A stretch of DNA of 64,000 nucleotides from Bradyrhizobium niftali (GCF_004571025.1 NZ_SPQT01000011.1:1-64000), one strand, 5' to 3'; positions 35,564 to 45,050 are shown, counted from the stretch's first letter. The notes: generated from the letters alone by a model not told the origin. Numbers and translations are program-made.

Positions 35564-36892
35564 TCAGAACGGGCTGACCGGCGCGAGCCGGCGGCCGTCG
35601 ATCATGCGCTTGTGGCTGTAGGCCGCCGGATCGACCAGCGGCGTCGAGCCGGTCACGATGTCGGCGGCGAGCTTGCCGGCCGCGGGGCCGATGCCAAAAC
35701 CGTGGCCGGAGAAGCCGGTGGCGAGGAAGAAGCCCGGCAGCGCATCGACCGGCGAGATCACCGGGATCGTATCGGGCGTGCAGTCGATCGTGCCGCCCCA
35801 GGCTTCCGCGATCTCGATGTCCTTCAATTCGGGGTTAGACTTGATCAGCGACGCCAGCGCCGCACTGACCAGCGACATGTCGGGCGCGGGATCGCGCACG
35901 CGCTCGGTCTCGAACGGCGACGGCTTGTCGAAGCTCCAGCTGGTGCCGCGCATGAGCTGGTCGAAGAACGACTTGCCGAACGACATCTTCAGTCCGTTGC
36001 GGCGATGCAGATAGGTCGGCCAGAAGGTGCGCGCGTAGCGGAACAGGTCGGGCGACAGCTCGACCGTGCCGCGATTGCGCAGCGCCAGCGTGAAGCCGCC
36101 GTCGAGCCGGCGGCGGATGCAGAAGAAGTCGGTGCCGAGCGCACCCGACGTGATCTCCGGCGCCGGCGTGGTCCGGCAGGCGGTGGCGTTGACGAGACCG
36201 ATCGGCAGCTCGATGCCGTGACGGCGGCAGAACAGCGACGACCAGGCGCCGCCCGACAGCAGCACGGATTGCGTGCGGATGGTGCCCTTCTCGGTGACGA
36301 CGGCGCTGACCCGCCCGCCGGTCGTCTCCAGCCCGCGCGCGGCGCAGCCCTGATGGATGGTGACGCCGTGCTTTCGCGCGGCGGTCGCGAGCGCAGGCAC
36401 CGCCATCGACGGCTCGGCGCGTCCGTCGCTCGGCGTGTGCAGGCCGCCGACCCATTTGTCGGCATTGCCGGGCAGGCGCTCGGCGACCTCGGCCGGCGTC
36501 AGGACGGTGGAGTGAACCTGCTGCTCGCGCGCGATCGCGGCCCAGCGCTCCCAGCCGGCGAGCTCGTCCTTGCTCTTGGTCAGGAACAGCACGCCGGTGC
36601 GGCGGAAGCCCGCATCGACGCCGGCGTCGTTCTGCATATCCTCCCACAGCCGCAGCGCCTCGCGCGCCAGTGGAATCTCCTCACGCGCGCGGCCCTGCTG
36701 GCGGCACCAGCCCCAATTGCGGCTCGACTGCTCCCCGCCGACATGCCCTTTCTCGACGAGCGCGACGGAAAGCCCCTTCTTCGCCAGATGATAGGCCGCG
36801 GACACACCGATCACGCCGCCGCCGATGACGACGACATCCACCTGCGCCGGCAGGCGTTCGTCGCTATTTATACGGTTGAGCGGCGGGGACAT
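35564..36892 (-). CDS. FAD-dependent oxidoreductase (DAO/DadA family)
   Basis: 442 residues. FAD-binding GGGVIG at 24-29, then EKGHVGGEQSSRNWGWCRQQ, a wording typical of a D-amino-acid or N-alkyl-amino-acid oxidase subgroup in rhizobia. C-terminal FAD contact in GFSGHGFGIGPAAGKL. It would oxidise a secondary amine or D-amino acid to a 2-keto acid plus amine. Its place between ABC permease genes and a keto-acid reductase gene argues for catabolism of the imported compound. An AGGAG ribosome-binding site supports the start. No signal peptide, so it acts in the cytoplasm. Confidence 0.9.
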   Translation of the reverse strand: MSPPLNRINSDERLPAQVDVVVIGGGVIGVSAAYHLAKKGLSVALVEKGHVGGEQSSRNWGWCRQQGRAREEIPLAREALRLWEDMQNDAGVDAGFRRTGVLFLTKSKDELAGWERWAAIAREQQVHSTVLTPAEVAERLPGNADKWVGGLHTPSDGRAEPSMAVPALATAARKHGVTIHQGCAARGLETTGGRVSAVVTEKGTIRTQSVLLSGGAWSSLFCRRHGIELPIGLVNATACRTTPAPEITSGALGTDFFCIRRRLDGGFTLALRNRGTVELSPDLFRYARTFWPTYLHRRNGLKMSFGKSFFDQLMRGTSWSFDKPSPFETERVRDPAPDMSLVSAALASLIKSNPELKDIEIAEAWGGTIDCTPDTIPVISPVDALPGFFLATGFSGHGFGIGPAAGKLAADIVTGSTPLVDPAAYSHKRMIDGRRLAPVSPF

Positions 36893-36935
36893 GGGGAACT
36901 CCTGGTATTCAGTTCGATCGAAGCTCGTCGGCTCG

Positions 36936-37811
36936 TCATGGGATGTTCATCCTGGGATCGAGCGCGTCGCGCAGGCCGTCGCCGAGGAAGTTGAAGCTCG
37001 TCACCGCGAGCGTGATGGCAAGGCCCGGTGCGATCGCGAGCCACGGCGCGCTGGTGAGATAGATCTGCGCGTTGTTGAGCATGTTGCCCCAGCTCGCGGC
37101 CGGCGGCTGGATGCCGTAGCCGAGATAGCTGACATAGGATTCGAGCAGGATCGCCTTGGCAACGTTCAGCGTCGCCGCGACCACGATCGGCGCGATCGCG
37201 TTGGGCACGAGCTCGCGGAACATGATCCGCAGGTTCGACGAGCCGAAGGCCAGCGCTGCCACCGCGAATTCGCGCTCGCGCAGCGAACGCACCTGGGCCT
37301 CGACGACACGGGCGACGGCCATCCAGGCGGTTGCCGCAATCAGCACGGTGGTGGTGACGAGGCCGGGCTCGGTCAGGGCCGCGAGCGCGAGCAGCAGGAA
37401 GATGGTCGGAAAGCACAGCACGGCGTCGACGAGCCGCATCAGGACCGCACCGACCACGCCGCCGTAGAAGCCGGCGAAGGCGCCGACGGCGATGCCGACC
37501 GCCATTGCGATCACCATCGCGACGATGCCGATCGAGAGCGACACCCGTCCGCCCATCATCAGCCGCGCCAGCACGTCGCGGCCGAGTTCGTCCGTGCCGA
37601 GGATGTGCGCGCCCGAGAGCGGCGGCGCGAACCGCTTCATGATGTCGATATAGGTATCGTCGAACGGCAGGAGATATGGACCCAGTGCCGAACCGAGGAC
37701 GAGGATGAGGATGATCACGGCGCCTGCGAGCGCGAGCCGGTGCCGGCGAAAGCGCCGCCAGGCGGCCTGGCCGGGCGCGAGCTGGTCGGTGGAGAGAACC
37801 GCACTCGTCAT
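36936..37811 (-). CDS. ABC transporter permease (DppC type)
   Basis: 291 residues with six predicted membrane segments. It starts with the N-terminal extension typical of DppC/OppC (WRRFRRHRLALAGAVIILIL) and carries the conserved cytoplasmic EAA loop around VEAQVRSLREREFAVAALAFG. It forms the transmembrane channel together with the DppB-type permease. The start is 3 bases from the stop of that gene, implying tight coupling. Confidence 0.93.
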   Translation of the reverse strand: MTSAVLSTDQLAPGQAAWRRFRRHRLALAGAVIILILVLGSALGPYLLPFDDTYIDIMKRFAPPLSGAHILGTDELGRDVLARLMMGGRVSLSIGIVAMVIAMAVGIAVGAFAGFYGGVVGAVLMRLVDAVLCFPTIFLLLALAALTEPGLVTTTVLIAATAWMAVARVVEAQVRSLREREFAVAALAFGSSNLRIMFRELVPNAIAPIVVAATLNVAKAILLESYVSYLGYGIQPPAASWGNMLNNAQIYLTSAPWLAIAPGLAITLAVTSFNFLGDGLRDALDPRMNIP

Positions 37812-37814
37812 CGC

Positions 37815-38765
37815 CTAACCCACCCGGATGCGCGGATCGACGACGGCATAGAAGATGTCGGCGAGCAGCGAGCCGATCAGCACCATGGTCGCCGAGAACA
37901 TCAGGATGCCCATCACCACGGGATAGTCGCGATAGCCGATGGAATCGAGGAACAGACGCCCCATGCCGGGCCAGGTGAACACGGTCTCGGCGACCAGCGC
38001 GCCGCCGAGCAGCGTCGGAAACTGGAGGCCGGCCACCGTGATCATCGGCAGCAGCGCATTGCGAAGCGCGTGCACGGTGAGGATCCGCCATTCCGGCATG
38101 CCCTTGGCGCGCGCGGTGCGGATGTAATCCTGGTGGATGACCTCGAGCATCGAAGAGCGCATGAAGCGGCCCCACATCGCGGTCTCGACCAGCGCCAGCA
38201 CCAGGGCCGGCGCGATCAGGTGATGCAGCAGATCGAGGAAGGAGCCGTCGCCGACGGTCTCGCGGTTGCCGGCCGGCAGCCAGCCGAGCTTCACCGAGAA
38301 GATGTAGATGGTGACGAGGCCGAACCAGAAGGTCGGGATCGACAGCGCGATCATGGCGCCGACGGTTGCCAGCGTATCGAACAGCGAATAGCGGCGCAGC
38401 GCGCCGAGCACGCCGATCCAGCAGCCGAGCAGGACCGCGATGATGGTCGCCGTCGCCATCAGCTCCAGGGTGGCGCCGAGATGCGACGAGATCACGGACA
38501 GCACCGCCTCGCCGTCGCGATAGGAGCGGCCCCAATCGCCCTTGAGCATGCGGCCGAACCAGTCGAGATACTGGATCGGCAATGGCCGATCGAGGCCGAG
38601 CTGCTTGGTGACGCGGTCGAGATCCTCCTGCGTCATCTGCGCGGAGGCGGCGAACTGCGAGAGCGGACCGCCCGGCGCCAGATGCAGGATGGCGAAGCCG
38701 ATCGCCGAGACGATCACAAGCAGCATGATCGCCTGCGCCAGGCGATTGGCGACGTAACGGGCCAT
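37815..38765 (-). CDS. ABC transporter permease (DppB type)
   Basis: 316 residues with six membrane segments. The N-terminus MARYVANRLAQAIMLL and the EAA loop (SSMLEVIHQDYIRTARAKG) are standard for DppB/OppB permeases of the peptide importer family. It lies 27 bases downstream of the binding-protein gene and 3 bases before the partner permease gene. Confidence 0.94.
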   Translation of the reverse strand: MARYVANRLAQAIMLLVIVSAIGFAILHLAPGGPLSQFAASAQMTQEDLDRVTKQLGLDRPLPIQYLDWFGRMLKGDWGRSYRDGEAVLSVISSHLGATLELMATATIIAVLLGCWIGVLGALRRYSLFDTLATVGAMIALSIPTFWFGLVTIYIFSVKLGWLPAGNRETVGDGSFLDLLHHLIAPALVLALVETAMWGRFMRSSMLEVIHQDYIRTARAKGMPEWRILTVHALRNALLPMITVAGLQFPTLLGGALVAETVFTWPGMGRLFLDSIGYRDYPVVMGILMFSATMVLIGSLLADIFYAVVDPRIRVG

Positions 38766-38792
38766 CTCAGGCGATCCAGCGAGCCGGAGACA

Positions 38793-40484
38793 TCAGGCCC
38801 AATACCATTCGCGCATGTTCCAGCTGTTGATCGACATGTTGATGTTGGGACGGAAGCCTTGCAGCCCCTCCTTCACGCCCTCGGCGATGAAGCTCTGGAA
38901 CAGCGGCAGGATAGCGAGGTCGTTGCGGATGAGCTTTTGCAGCTCGCCATAGGTCGCCTTGCGCTGCGCCAGGTCGAATTGCTTGGCGCCTTGGGAAAGC
39001 AGCCGGTCGGCCTCCGCGTTCTGGTATTGATAAGTGTTGTAGCCGCGGCCGCCCTTGGCGGGAATGGCACCGGAGCCGAAGCGCGGCGTCACGTCGGGGT
39101 CGCTGCCCAGCATGAAGTTCACGCCGACGATCACCGAATTGAACTTCGATTGCTGCCAGAAGTCGCCCCAGATCACGGCCGCCGGCATGTTGTTGACGCG
39201 CATCGTCGCGCCAATGGCCCGCCAGTCCTGGATCAGGAGCTGCTGGCACTGCTCGCGCACGGCACTGCCCGCCGTCGTCGAGTTGGTGAATTCGAGCTTG
39301 ACGCCGCCCTTCTCGCGGATGCCGCTGGAGCCGCGGACCCAGCCCGCAGCATCGAGCAGCGCATTGGCCTTGGCAGGATCGTATTTGTGCTGCGGCAGCC
39401 CTTGCTGAAACGACCAGGCCTGCTTCGGCACGAAGCTCTCGGTCTGCGTCGGCAGGCCGTAATAGAGCGCGTCGATGATCGCCTGCTTGTTGATGCCGAG
39501 ATAGAGCGCCTCGCGCACGGCGCGGTCGGCAAAGGGACCGAATTCCAGGTTGGGCGCGATATGCTCCACCGAGGAGGTCGAGGAGACGAAGATCTTGCGG
39601 CCCTTCAGCGTCTTCGCCTCCTGCACGAAGTTCGGCAGGATGCCCGCGAGGCCCGTATAGTCGACCTGGCCGGTGCGGAACTGCGTGTAGAGCACGGTGA
39701 GGTCGGGAATGTATTTGAACACCACGCGTTCGACGTACGGCCCCTTGCCGTGGTAGCCGGTGTTGGCGTTCAGCAGGATGTGGTCGCCGGGCACGCGCTC
39801 GCCCCAGCGGAACGGGCCGGTGCCGACCGGCGCATTGTGGAATGGCGAAGCGTTCGGATCGGACACCTTCTCCAGGATGTGCTTGGGCACGATGAAGGTG
39901 AACGACCCCAGGATCGACATATAGGGCGAATAGGGCGCTTCCATCCGCCAATGGATCTCGTCGGGCGCCACGACGGTGATGTCCTTGACGAGGCTATGGC
40001 CGACCCGGCTGCGCGCGCGGAAACCGGGATTGTTGATCAGCTCGATGGAGAATTTGACGTCCTCCGCCGTGAACGGCGTGCCGTCGTGCCACTTCACGTC
40101 GCTGCGCAGCTTGATCTTCCAGGTCAACCCGTCGGCCGACAGGCCGCCATTCTCGAGGGTCGGGACTTCGCGGGCGAGGTCGGGAACGAAATTCCCGTCG
40201 GGATCGATGTACCAGAGCGGCGAAAACACCTGCCAGCAGATGCCCTGATCGACCTCGATGTTTGGCATCAGCGGATGGAAGACGGTCGGCTCCTGCGACA
40301 GCGCCGCGATCACCTGCCCGCGCGGCTTGTCCGGCGGATTGGTCGGGCGCTCGGTCTGCGCGAAGGCGCTGCCTGCAAGGCTCCATCCCGCGGCGGCGCC
40401 GGCCCCGAGCTGGAAGAATTGACGGCGATTCGGAATGCCGAGATGCACTGCCCCAACGCCGAACTTGCCGGTGTCGCTTGCCAT
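38793..40484 (-). CDS. Extracytoplasmic solute-binding protein, peptide/nickel family (SBP_bac_5)
   Basis: 563 residues from the ATG at 40484 (GGAGAG just upstream). A twin-arginine signal begins at NRRQFFQLGAGAAAG (Arg20-Arg21) and cleaves near SAFA, so export in folded form by Tat is likely. The mature part is a normal SBP_bac_5 protein with the DVKFSIELINNP signature. It captures the substrate in the periplasm for the permeases downstream. First gene of the operon, divergent from the HTH-cupin regulator at 40703. The ligand could be a peptide, opine or modified amino acid. Confidence 0.93.
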   Translation of the reverse strand: MASDTGKFGVGAVHLGIPNRRQFFQLGAGAAAGWSLAGSAFAQTERPTNPPDKPRGQVIAALSQEPTVFHPLMPNIEVDQGICWQVFSPLWYIDPDGNFVPDLAREVPTLENGGLSADGLTWKIKLRSDVKWHDGTPFTAEDVKFSIELINNPGFRARSRVGHSLVKDITVVAPDEIHWRMEAPYSPYMSILGSFTFIVPKHILEKVSDPNASPFHNAPVGTGPFRWGERVPGDHILLNANTGYHGKGPYVERVVFKYIPDLTVLYTQFRTGQVDYTGLAGILPNFVQEAKTLKGRKIFVSSTSSVEHIAPNLEFGPFADRAVREALYLGINKQAIIDALYYGLPTQTESFVPKQAWSFQQGLPQHKYDPAKANALLDAAGWVRGSSGIREKGGVKLEFTNSTTAGSAVREQCQQLLIQDWRAIGATMRVNNMPAAVIWGDFWQQSKFNSVIVGVNFMLGSDPDVTPRFGSGAIPAKGGRGYNTYQYQNAEADRLLSQGAKQFDLAQRKATYGELQKLIRNDLAILPLFQSFIAEGVKEGLQGFRPNINMSINSWNMREWYWA

Positions 40485-40556
40485 GACCACTCTCCGTTGT
40501 CGCACGCGGCACCGTCTCCCGCGCCCCCAGACCCCGGCAAAGGGACAGGAGTGGGC

Positions 40557-40601
40557 TTTAGTGCTTCTAAATTTTTCAGTCAAAAGTTCATCATGACTAA
40601 A
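40557..40601. promoter_or_regulatory. Inverted repeats in the ABC operon/regulator divergent promoter
   Basis: An AT-rich patch in otherwise GC-rich DNA carries TTTAG-N5-CTAAA (40557-40571), AGTCA-N11-TGACT (40578-40598) and an outer pair TTTAGT...ACTAAA. It lies 73 bases before the binding-protein gene and about 100 bases before the regulator gene. It is a good candidate for the operator and promoter used by the HTH-cupin protein. Confidence 0.45.
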
Positions 40602-40702
40602 TACAGCTGTCAATCACATTGCTAGGATGCGCGACCTTTTCACTCCGATTGAAGTCTCGGACCGATGCGGTCCAAGGCTGAGATGATGCATGGGAGAGCG
40701 AC

Positions 40703-41335
40703 ATGGATGGTCGCGGCGATACCAACGGCCCGAAGGACGCTCCAACGATCGAGGCCGACGATGCCGTCGACCAGCGCCTCGGCGAAACCGTCCGACTGCT
40801 GCGTCAGCGCGCCGGCCTCTCGATCCAGGACGTCGCCAACAAGACCGGCCTCTCCAACGGCATGATCAGCCAGCTCGAACGCGCGCGCGCCATGCCGTCG
40901 ATCCGCACGCTGCGCCTGCTCAGCATCGCGCTCGAGGTCCCGATCTCCTATTTCTTCGAGACCACCGATTCCGCCGACGTGCAGCGCTACATCGTGCGCA
41001 AGAACAGCCGTCGCCTGCTGCGCCTCACCGCCAGCGGCGTCGTCAAGGAAGCCCTCACCCCCGATGGCAAGGGCCAGCTCGAACTCTACGAGCTCACGCT
41101 CAATCCCGGCGCCTCGTCCGGCACCGACTTCCTGCAGCACACCGGCGAGAAGGCCGGCTACATCCTGTCCGGCAGCCTGCGGCTGTGGCTCGACAACCAG
41201 GCCCATGTGCTCGAGGCCGGCGACAGTTTTCGTTTCCCGAGCATCGTGCCGCACATGTTCGACAACCCGACCCAGCAGGTGGCGCGCGCGATCTGGGTGA
41301 CGACGCTGCGCCAGACCGATTCGCCGGCGGGTTGA
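40703..41335 (+). CDS. HTH-XRE regulator with cupin sensor domain
   Basis: 210 residues. XRE-type helix-turn-helix at about 26-82 (LRQRAGLSIQDVANKTGLSNGMISQLE in outline) and a C-terminal cupin_2 domain at about 130-195 (HTGEKAGYILSGSLRLWLD). This PuuR/SutR-like layout is used by repressors of amine, amino acid and polyamine catabolism, with the cupin as effector-binding part. Divergent from the ABC operon that ends at 40484 and therefore its likely regulator. GGGAGAG precedes the ATG. Confidence 0.92.
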   Translation: MDGRGDTNGPKDAPTIEADDAVDQRLGETVRLLRQRAGLSIQDVANKTGLSNGMISQLERARAMPSIRTLRLLSIALEVPISYFFETTDSADVQRYIVRKNSRRLLRLTASGVVKEALTPDGKGQLELYELTLNPGASSGTDFLQHTGEKAGYILSGSLRLWLDNQAHVLEAGDSFRFPSIVPHMFDNPTQQVARAIWVTTLRQTDSPAG

Positions 41336-41339
41336 AGCC

Positions 41340-41358
41340 CGAGGCAGGCCGGGCCTCG
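41340..41358 (+). terminator. Weak hairpin after the HTH-cupin gene
   Basis: CGAGGC and GCCTCG pair around a 7-base loop 5 bases after the stop codon. No U-run. Confidence 0.3.
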
Positions 41359-41499
41359 TCTCCGGGACGGACGGCCGCCCCGCGCCACCGGAAATTGCCC
41401 CTCGACGGAAACGCACGGAATCTGTAGCTCACATGAAGCTGGCCCCCTCGACAGGGCGGGGCCGGCACGGTCCGCGGCTGGCGTCTTGGGTGTGAGACC

Positions 41500-43377
41500 A
41501 TGAAACTCAGGGGGGTTGTGACATTTGCGATGGCCGCCCAGGCCGTCGTGACCGCCGCACTCCTTCTCGCCTCCTATGCCGTGACCGGCACCGCCGGCCC
41601 GCGCGGGTTCGGCATGGCCCAGCTCATCGCCCTGATGGCGAGCGGTGTCGTTGCGGTGCTGCTCGCGCGTCTCTGCACGCGCGCGATCGCGACGTCGCAG
41701 GCCGAGCGGGCTTCCGCGCAACTGGCCGATCGGGCGAAGGCCGTCGCCGAGAGCGCACAGATGACGCAAGCCATCATCAAGACCGCGCTCGACGCCTTCA
41801 TTCAGACCGACGAACGCGGCATCGTCCTGGAATGGAGCTTTCAGGCCGAAGCCCTGACCGGATGGTCGCGGCAGGAGGCCATCGGCGCCGACGTCGTCGA
41901 CCTCCTCGTCGCCGAGCCGCTCCGCGCCGGCTTCAGGCAGCGCATGATGCGGCTGTTGCCGGAACTGTCGGATACGCCGATCGGCATCCGCATCGAAGTG
42001 AGCCTGCTGCACAGGAACGGCGATGCGATCCTGGTCGAGGCGTCGAGCACGGCACTCCGGCTCGGCGGGCGCACCATCATCAACAATTTCGTCAAGGACA
42101 TCACCCAGAAGCGCGCCGCCGAGGAGCAGCTGATCCAGGCGCAGAAGATGGAGGCGGTCGGGCAGCTCACTGGCGGCATCGCGCACGAATTCAACAACAT
42201 GCTCACCGTGATCACCGGCACGATCGAGATCCTTGCCGACGCCGTGAAGGACAATCCTCCGCTTGCGACCATCACCAAGCTGATCAGCGAGGCCGCCGAC
42301 CGCGGCGCCGCGCTGACCTCGAGCCTGTTGTCCTTTGCAAGGAAGCAGGCGCTGCAGCCGACGGAGATCGACGTCAACGAGCTGCTCGAAGAGCTCGCAA
42401 AGCTGCTGCTGGCGACCTTCGACAAGAAGATCGAGATCGTGACGAGGCTCGACAGCAAGGTCTGGCTCGCCCTCGTCGACCGCGGCCAGTTGAGCTCGGC
42501 GCTGCTCAACCTCGCGATCAACGCCCGCGACGCCATGCTGGACGGCGGCAGGCTGAGCCTGACGACGCGCAATGTCGTGTTCGGCGTCCGCGAGGCCGTG
42601 GCGGTCGGCGCCGGCTATGCCGGCGACTATGTCGAGATCGAGATCGCCGACACCGGCACGGGCATGCGGCAGGCCATCCTGGAGCGGATCTTCGATCCCT
42701 TCTTCTCGACCAAGGAGGTCGGCAAGGGCACGGGGCTCGGGCTCAGCATGGTGTTCGGCTTCGTCAAGCAATCCGGCGGCGGCATCAAGGTCGCGTCCGA
42801 GGAAGGCCGCGGCACGACATTCACGATCTACCTGCCGAAGGCCGAGACCAGCACGATGCGCCCGGCCGGCTATGACGATCGCAAGGTCGTGGGCGGGCGC
42901 GAAACCATCCTTTGCGTCGAGGACGATCGCGACGTCCGCCAATACGTCACGGTCCAGCTCGAGAGCCTCGGCTACAAGGTCATCCCCGCCGCCAACGCCA
43001 CCGAAGCGCTCGCCATCGCCGCGGAGGGGAAGGCGTTCGACCTGCTGTTCACCGACATCGTGCTGGCCGGCGGCATCAACGGACGCGAGCTCGCCGAGCA
43101 GATGGTGGCCGCGCGGCCGTCCCTGCGGGTGCTGTTCACCTCCGGATACGCCTACGACTCGCTGAACGCACAGGGCCGCGCCACGATGGGCGCACCGCTT
43201 TTGACAAAACCCTACCGCAAGGCCGAGCTCGCGCGCATGCTGCGCCGCTCTCTCGACACCGCCGTCGATTCCATGGGCGACCCGATCCCGACGCCCTATT
43301 CGGTGCAGGCCGATGTCGAGGGTTTTCTGCGCAGGCAGGCGGCTGAAGACAACGGCACGACTCGGTCGCGCAAGTAG
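41500..43377 (+). CDS. Hybrid sensor histidine kinase (PAS-HisKA-HATPase-REC)
   Basis: 625 residues. Two N-terminal membrane segments (about 6-28 and 38-60) with almost no periplasmic loop, a PAS domain (about 88-205), HisKA with the phospho-accepting His229 (GGIAHEFNNM), HATPase with the N box (NLAINARDAM) and G boxes (DTGTGM, GTGLGL), and a C-terminal receiver with Asp519 (LFTDIVL) and the conserved Lys in LTKPYRK. The receiver would pass phosphate to an unlinked phosphotransferase or act as a sink. No response regulator gene is adjacent, so it is an orphan. Confidence 0.93.
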   Translation: MKLRGVVTFAMAAQAVVTAALLLASYAVTGTAGPRGFGMAQLIALMASGVVAVLLARLCTRAIATSQAERASAQLADRAKAVAESAQMTQAIIKTALDAFIQTDERGIVLEWSFQAEALTGWSRQEAIGADVVDLLVAEPLRAGFRQRMMRLLPELSDTPIGIRIEVSLLHRNGDAILVEASSTALRLGGRTIINNFVKDITQKRAAEEQLIQAQKMEAVGQLTGGIAHEFNNMLTVITGTIEILADAVKDNPPLATITKLISEAADRGAALTSSLLSFARKQALQPTEIDVNELLEELAKLLLATFDKKIEIVTRLDSKVWLALVDRGQLSSALLNLAINARDAMLDGGRLSLTTRNVVFGVREAVAVGAGYAGDYVEIEIADTGTGMRQAILERIFDPFFSTKEVGKGTGLGLSMVFGFVKQSGGGIKVASEEGRGTTFTIYLPKAETSTMRPAGYDDRKVVGGRETILCVEDDRDVRQYVTVQLESLGYKVIPAANATEALAIAAEGKAFDLLFTDIVLAGGINGRELAEQMVAARPSLRVLFTSGYAYDSLNAQGRATMGAPLLTKPYRKAELARMLRRSLDTAVDSMGDPIPTPYSVQADVEGFLRRQAAEDNGTTRSRK

Positions 43378-43387
43378 GTCTCTCGCG

Positions 43388-44413
43388 CTAGCTCATCCTT
43401 CGCCGCAGCGTTGCCGACGGCGTCTCGCCAAATTTTTCACGGTAGGCGCCGGCCATGCGGCCGAGATGCGTGAAGCCGAGATCGAAGGCGACCTCGGTGA
43501 TGGAGGCATCGGGCGGGGCCTGCGCGAGCCGGGCGTGCAGACCGGCGAGGCGCATGTCGAGCAGCATCTCCGAGATCGACACGCCGAAATGACGGCGGAA
43601 GCCGAGCTGGAGCGCGCGGATGCCGATCCCGGCGGCGCAGGCGAGCTGCGCAAGGTCGAGCGGCTCGCCGGCATTGTCCGCAAGACGGTCCCGCGCCACG
43701 CGGAGCGCCCGCGGCAGACGCTCGGCTCGCCCTGAGAACGTCCTGATCGCATCGGACAGGCCATGACGCTGGCCGTTGAGGAGGTGATCGAGCAGCGCCT
43801 CCCGCCAGTCGGCCGTCGCGACGGGTGAAAGCCTGCCGGCGGGACCAAGACGTTCGGCGAGCGTCATCAGCCCGGCAAGGCTGGTCCGCAAGGCCTGCCC
43901 GGACGGCGCGTCCAGGTCGATCACAGGATCGAACTCGACCGTGCCCGCTACCCTCCCCGACAAAGCCGCGGCGCGCTGCTCGACCATGCGGCGGTCAAGC
44001 AACAGGATCACCTGGGCACAGTCGCTCCACATCATCCGGGTCGGGATCGTCGGCGACAGCAGCGATGCCGTCCGGTCCGGCACGGCATCGAACTCGCCGG
44101 CGCCGGCCCGAATGCGGGCGGCGCCCATGAGCGGGACCTGCAGCAGGAAGAAGCGCTCGAGGCAGCCGGGATCGATGCTGACGGATCCGCCATAGGCAAC
44201 GTAGTTGATGGAAAAGCCGTCGAATGTCGCGCAATTGTGCCGGGCGGAGAAGCCGGCCGCCCGCGCCTGTGCCGGCTTGAGATCGTGCGGACAGAAGATG
44301 CGTCCGATCTGCTCGGCCGCCTCGTCGACATCATCGGTGGCGACGCGGGCGAAGTCCGCGAGCCGTTCAGCTGCGGACGCACTTGCGCTCATTTCCAGCA
44401 CGGCTGCGGACAT
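43388..44413 (-). CDS. AraC-family transcriptional regulator
   Basis: 341 residues. The N-terminal 200 residues match the AraC_binding_2 type of effector domain (as in regulators of aromatic and sugar metabolism). The HTH pair is C-terminal, about 235-335 (LDLAQLACAAGIGIRALQLGF, then ITEVAFDLGFTHLGRMAGAYREKFGETPS). Divergent from the cupin gene at 44601 across a 187-base promoter region that contains a clear inverted repeat, so it may control the cupin and perhaps the monooxygenase downstream. Confidence 0.9.
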   Translation of the reverse strand: MSAAVLEMSASASAAERLADFARVATDDVDEAAEQIGRIFCPHDLKPAQARAAGFSARHNCATFDGFSINYVAYGGSVSIDPGCLERFFLLQVPLMGAARIRAGAGEFDAVPDRTASLLSPTIPTRMMWSDCAQVILLLDRRMVEQRAAALSGRVAGTVEFDPVIDLDAPSGQALRTSLAGLMTLAERLGPAGRLSPVATADWREALLDHLLNGQRHGLSDAIRTFSGRAERLPRALRVARDRLADNAGEPLDLAQLACAAGIGIRALQLGFRRHFGVSISEMLLDMRLAGLHARLAQAPPDASITEVAFDLGFTHLGRMAGAYREKFGETPSATLRRRMS

Positions 44414-44451
44414 CGTCGACCACGCTTCGCGTCACGGAATTGCTTTAAGCC

Positions 44452-44475
44452 TATAATAGTTCCGCGGACGCGGAA
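44452..44475 (+). promoter_or_regulatory. TATAAT -10 box followed by a 16-bp inverted repeat
   Basis: TATAAT at 44452-44457 is a perfect -10 box; no good -35 box is visible at the usual distance, which fits an activator-dependent promoter. TTCCGCG-GA-CGCGGAA at 44460-44475 lies where transcription would start, a typical repressor position. The cupin gene begins 125 bases downstream. Confidence 0.5.
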
Positions 44476-44600
44476 AGGGCCGCGTCGCAAAATCGTCGTG
44501 CTGCATGGCAAAAGCTCCATCCGGATTCGTTTAGCGGATAGACAGGCGGCCGGTCGCTGGCCGAAGCTCCATCCTCGCCGGAATCCATGAGGAGCGAGCC

Positions 44601-45050
44601 ATGACTGCACTCGAAAAGGGCATAACCGCTGTCGGCACTGGCTATGGCGGCAAGAGCTGGAACATCCTTGGCCAGGTCTATTTCCCCAAGGCCGTCACCG
44701 ACTCCACCTTCGCGTTCGAAACCAACAGCGATCCCGGCCAGTTCGTGCCGGTGCACATCCATCCGACCCAGGACGAGTTCATCCTGGTGCAGGAAGGCAC
44801 GCTCGATCTCAAGCTCGACGGCCAATGGGTCAAGGCCCATGCCGGCGATCTCGTGCGCATGCCGCGCGGCATTCCGCATGGCTATTTCAACAAATCCGAC
44901 AAGCCGTGCCGCGCGCTGTTCTGGGTCTCGCCGATGCAGAAGCTGGAGGCGCTGTTCAACCAGCTCCACAATCTGACCGACCCTGCCGAAGTCGTGCGCA
45001 TCTCGGCGCTGCACGAGGTGGACTTCCTGCCGCCCGAGGCCAACGAGTAG
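44601..45050 (+). CDS. Cupin domain protein
   Basis: 149 residues, one cupin_2 barrel. Metal-ligand wording is intact in motif 1 (HIHPTQDEF) and motif 2 (GDLVRMPRGIPHGY). It may be a small dioxygenase, an isomerase, or a quercetinase-like storage or sensor protein; function is not decided by sequence. A GAGGAG ribosome-binding site precedes the ATG. A flavin monooxygenase gene follows 107 bases later, with a small GC-rich hairpin (45093-45111) between them. Confidence 0.85.
   Translation: MTALEKGITAVGTGYGGKSWNILGQVYFPKAVTDSTFAFETNSDPGQFVPVHIHPTQDEFILVQEGTLDLKLDGQWVKAHAGDLVRMPRGIPHGYFNKSDKPCRALFWVSPMQKLEALFNQLHNLTDPAEVVRISALHEVDFLPPEANE

Noticed and set aside
36825..40625. A 1266-codon plus-strand frame opposite the ABC transporter operon
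   Set aside because: It is antisense to three genes with clear families and is His/Arg/Asp-rich; a shadow frame.
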